Position numbers and translations under genes: made by a program. From an uncultured Halocynthiibacter sp. (GTDB taxonomy: Bacteria > Pseudomonadota > Alphaproteobacteria > Rhodobacterales > Rhodobacteraceae): DNA of 64,000 nucleotides. Numbering within the stretch: position 1 is the stretch's first letter; every line of letters starts with the position of its first letter. Shown here one piece after another: positions 62,375 to 64,000 of the stretch. A model generated the notes under the pieces. That model saw nothing but the letters and a program-made list of their open reading frames with translations. It was not told the origin of the DNA and did no database searches. The stretch is taken from the NCBI GenBank assembly GCA_947503035.1, contig CANNCD010000001.1:682001-746000 (forward strand), read 5' to 3'.

Positions 62375-63127
62375 TTACCATATCTTGGTCAGCATCCAGA
62401 TCGCCATTCCCATCATCATCACGTTTTCCGTAAGCGAAACAAACCCCAGCGGAACTTTGCTGTCGCCACCAACACAGGCGCACTTAAGTTCGCGTTTATC
62501 GATATAGACCGCTTTGAATACGCTGACGGCTCCGATGCTGGCGACGACCAGTGCAGCGGGCGCAGACAACCAGCTGAGGACACCCGCCATCATGAGCAGA
62601 CCCGCGCCGGTCTCGACGAACGGATACACATATCCATAGCGCACCCACCGCTGGGCAAGCAGATCGTAGTTCAGGAACATCGTGGCAAAGCGTTCAACGT
62701 CTTGCAGCTTTTGCAGGCCCAACAACACCATCGAGACCGAGATAAACCATTCCAAGGTTCGACCAACAAACATAGTCCCGTTTGTGAGCCATGTGACGGC
62801 AATCGCCAGAAGGGCTGCGACTGTGAACAACGCGATCACCGGTTTATAGGTCTTGGCCTCCTTTGACTTGGTGGTTTTTCCAAAATATTCCCCCAAATCG
62901 TCAAAGCCCCCAATGCGGTCTTCGCCAATGAACGTTTGCGGGGTCGTCTTGACGTTATGTTTGGCTTTGAACGCGTCGACCTCGTCTCGGCTGGTCAGAT
63001 GGCGGTCATCCACCTCAAAGCCCTGACGTTCAAGCAGGTCTTTCGATTTCAACCCATAGGGGCACATGTGGTCGCTCATCACCATCCGATACAGGGTGGC
63101 TGTTTTGATGGCGGTGTTCTTGGTCAT
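62375..63127 (-). CDS. glutaredoxin-MauE/DoxX-like membrane fusion protein
   Basis: A 250-residue protein. Residues 10-85 are a glutaredoxin domain whose motif is CPYG (HMCPYGLKSKD), with the cis-proline in 'KTTPQTF'; the second cysteine of CPYC is replaced by glycine, so a monothiol-type or partial activity is expected. Residues about 95-250 form four membrane helices of the MauE/DoxX-like type with 'KCACVGGDSKVPLGFVSLTENVMM', which adds a CxC pair. MauE-like proteins help form disulfides in periplasmic partners. It lies just upstream of the cytochrome and copCD genes. Start at 63127; the frame extends further upstream without support. Confidence 0.82.
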   Translation of the reverse strand: MTKNTAIKTATLYRMVMSDHMCPYGLKSKDLLERQGFEVDDRHLTSRDEVDAFKAKHNVKTTPQTFIGEDRIGGFDDLGEYFGKTTKSKEAKTYKPVIALFTVAALLAIAVTWLTNGTMFVGRTLEWFISVSMVLLGLQKLQDVERFATMFLNYDLLAQRWVRYGYVYPFVETGAGLLMMAGVLSWLSAPAALVVASIGAVSVFKAVYIDKRELKCACVGGDSKVPLGFVSLTENVMMMGMAIWMLTKIW

Positions 63128-63474
63128 GCATTTATTCCTTATGCAGGTGCGGACATCGATCAAGATGGCACACTTGAAACGTCTTCGCTCTCTACATAGT
63201 CCCTCCAGTAACTGGAAGGTCAAGGGTGGTTTTCACCAAAATCCCCATTGGATCATAGGCATCTGGCAGGCCGGTAAATCCAGCCGTCGTTCGCATCACG
63301 AACACCCAGTGGGTCACCCTTTCGAAGAAACGCGAACTGAGTGAATTCCTTGGGGCGCGCGAGATATGGGGGAGATGTATCCGACGGGAAAACCGGAAAT
63401 GGGTCACGTTTTCCGCGTGCTATGTCGCGGCAGATTTTGCGTGGTGTTTCTTCGATGATGACACCACGCACAGT
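63128..63474. other. intergenic stretch without recognisable gene
   Basis: No frame has convincing start signals. On the minus strand two short overlapping frames (about 63192-63407 and 63253-63471) have protein-like composition but match nothing I recognise and would be small; they may be a decayed gene. No clear terminator or operator was seen. Confidence 0.45.
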
Positions 63475-64000
63475 CTAGTTTTCAAAGCTAAACTCGGCGC
63501 TGGCGATGACTTTGCCGTCCATTGCCGAGGTCAACGTTTGCCAATCGACGGCGATGTCATCCTGTTGTGGCAGATCGGTCAGGTCATCGTTCAGGGCATA
63601 CACCGAAATGGTATATTCATGCGCCGCACCGGGCGGCGAACATGGGGGCGTATAGCCCGTTGTCCGCGCGTCTTTGTCGGCGCCTTCATCGCCGATGGAC
63701 ATGGGGTTGCCCCGTGCGATTTCGCGCGTATCGGCTGGGATATTCCACAGCAACCAATATTGGCTGGGGGCATCGCGCCCTTCGACCGTGCCGCGCGGAT
63801 AGTGGTGCATGATCACCGCAAAGCCGTCGGTGCCGTCGGGCACCTGTGACCACGCAAGCGGCGGCGACACACCATCGCCCCCATCGCGCGTGCATTTAAG
63901 GGCGGCGGGCAATGTGCCCCCGTCGGTGATTTCGGGGCTGGTCAGGGTAAAGCCATCCTGCGCCGCGCTGGCGGTTGCGAGCGTCGCGAAGATCAACGCG
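63475..64000 (-). CDS. PEBP/YbhB-type protein, 5' end beyond the window
   Basis: The frame is open to the window edge. It contains a likely signal sequence end (LATASAAQDG) followed by a phosphatidylethanolamine-binding-protein domain: 'KCTRDGGDGVSPPLAWSQVPDGT' and 'HHYPRGT', 'WLLWNIPADTREI', 'GYTPPCSPPGAAHEYTISVYAL'. These are the conserved blocks of the bacterial YbhB/YbcL family, small ligand-binding proteins of unclear role. A TTG near the edge is unlikely to be the true start. Confidence 0.87.
   Translation of the reverse strand, partial: ALIFATLATASAAQDGFTLTSPEITDGGTLPAALKCTRDGGDGVSPPLAWSQVPDGTDGFAVIMHHYPRGTVEGRDAPSQYWLLWNIPADTREIARGNPMSIGDEGADKDARTTGYTPPCSPPGAAHEYTISVYALNDDLTDLPQQDDIAVDWQTLTSAMDGKVIASAEFSFEN

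Noticed and set aside
1-64000. CRISPR arrays, rRNA genes, complete prophage or intact transposons
   Set aside because: No spaced short repeats, no rRNA sequence and no intact transposase or phage structural genes were recognised in the window.

Overview
The window reads as chromosomal DNA of a marine alphaproteobacterium of the Rhodobacteraceae (Roseobacter group). Support comes from the gene content: an RNase E with a long acidic insert and an arginine tract, a DUF1476 zeta-type ATPase inhibitor, DUF4169 and ribbon-helix-helix genes behind fumC, purS/purQ as separate genes, a DctB/DctD pair, and a methionine synthase split into separate proteins. No rRNA, CRISPR array or intact transposase was seen.

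Layout. 0-7 kb: fumC with two small genes, a P450 plus alpha/beta hydrolase, ccdA and a TusA-like gene. 7-16 kb: rne, dctBD and purC-purS-purQ. 16-26 kb: the F1-ATPase inhibitor, an MprF-like protein, the first methionine synthase locus (homocysteine domain, cobalamin-binding protein, DUF1638), sufE, a lipoprotein, rnd, purN and purM. A CAT-anticodon tRNA at 26,959 is followed by a degraded genomic island to about 36,312. The island holds an integrase relic, a decayed phosphoesterase gene, a compact four-gene accessory operon (HicA-like, HTH, helical-repeat, ankyrin), and a pca (beta-ketoadipate) segment with a broken pcaB. A 14/15 copy of the tRNA 3' end marks its far edge.

36-41 kb: a DUF4344-type metallopeptidase, then an OxyR-family regulator without any cysteine, divergent from nhaA and sbtA (Na+/H+ antiporter and Na+-bicarbonate symporter) with a perfect OxyR-type box between them. 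41-45 kb: genes that fit synthesis and phosphorolysis of the compatible solute glucosylglycerate. 45-50 kb: rlmE, ppx, three small secreted proteins that may be related to each other, and an unknown protein. 50.8-55.2 kb: the second methionine synthase locus (PF13769-type small protein, methylenetetrahydrofolate reductase, methyltetrahydrofolate-binding domain protein, ferredoxin-ASKHA corrinoid activator). 55-64 kb: tRNA-Gly, a mannonate dehydratase-like enzyme and oxidoreductase, a histidine kinase without an adjacent regulator, an MBL hydrolase, two tRNA-Asn genes, a CopCD/cytochrome c/glutaredoxin group and a truncated PEBP gene.

How it fits together. The two methionine loci, about 30 kb apart, together encode the domains that are fused in MetH, and replace the SAM-dependent reactivation domain with an ATP-dependent ferredoxin-type activator. 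The most unusual observation is that three of these proteins end in the same kind of glycine/arginine tail, although their domains are unrelated. The next most interesting are the cysteine-less OxyR at a bicarbonate-uptake operon and the tRNA-anchored island.
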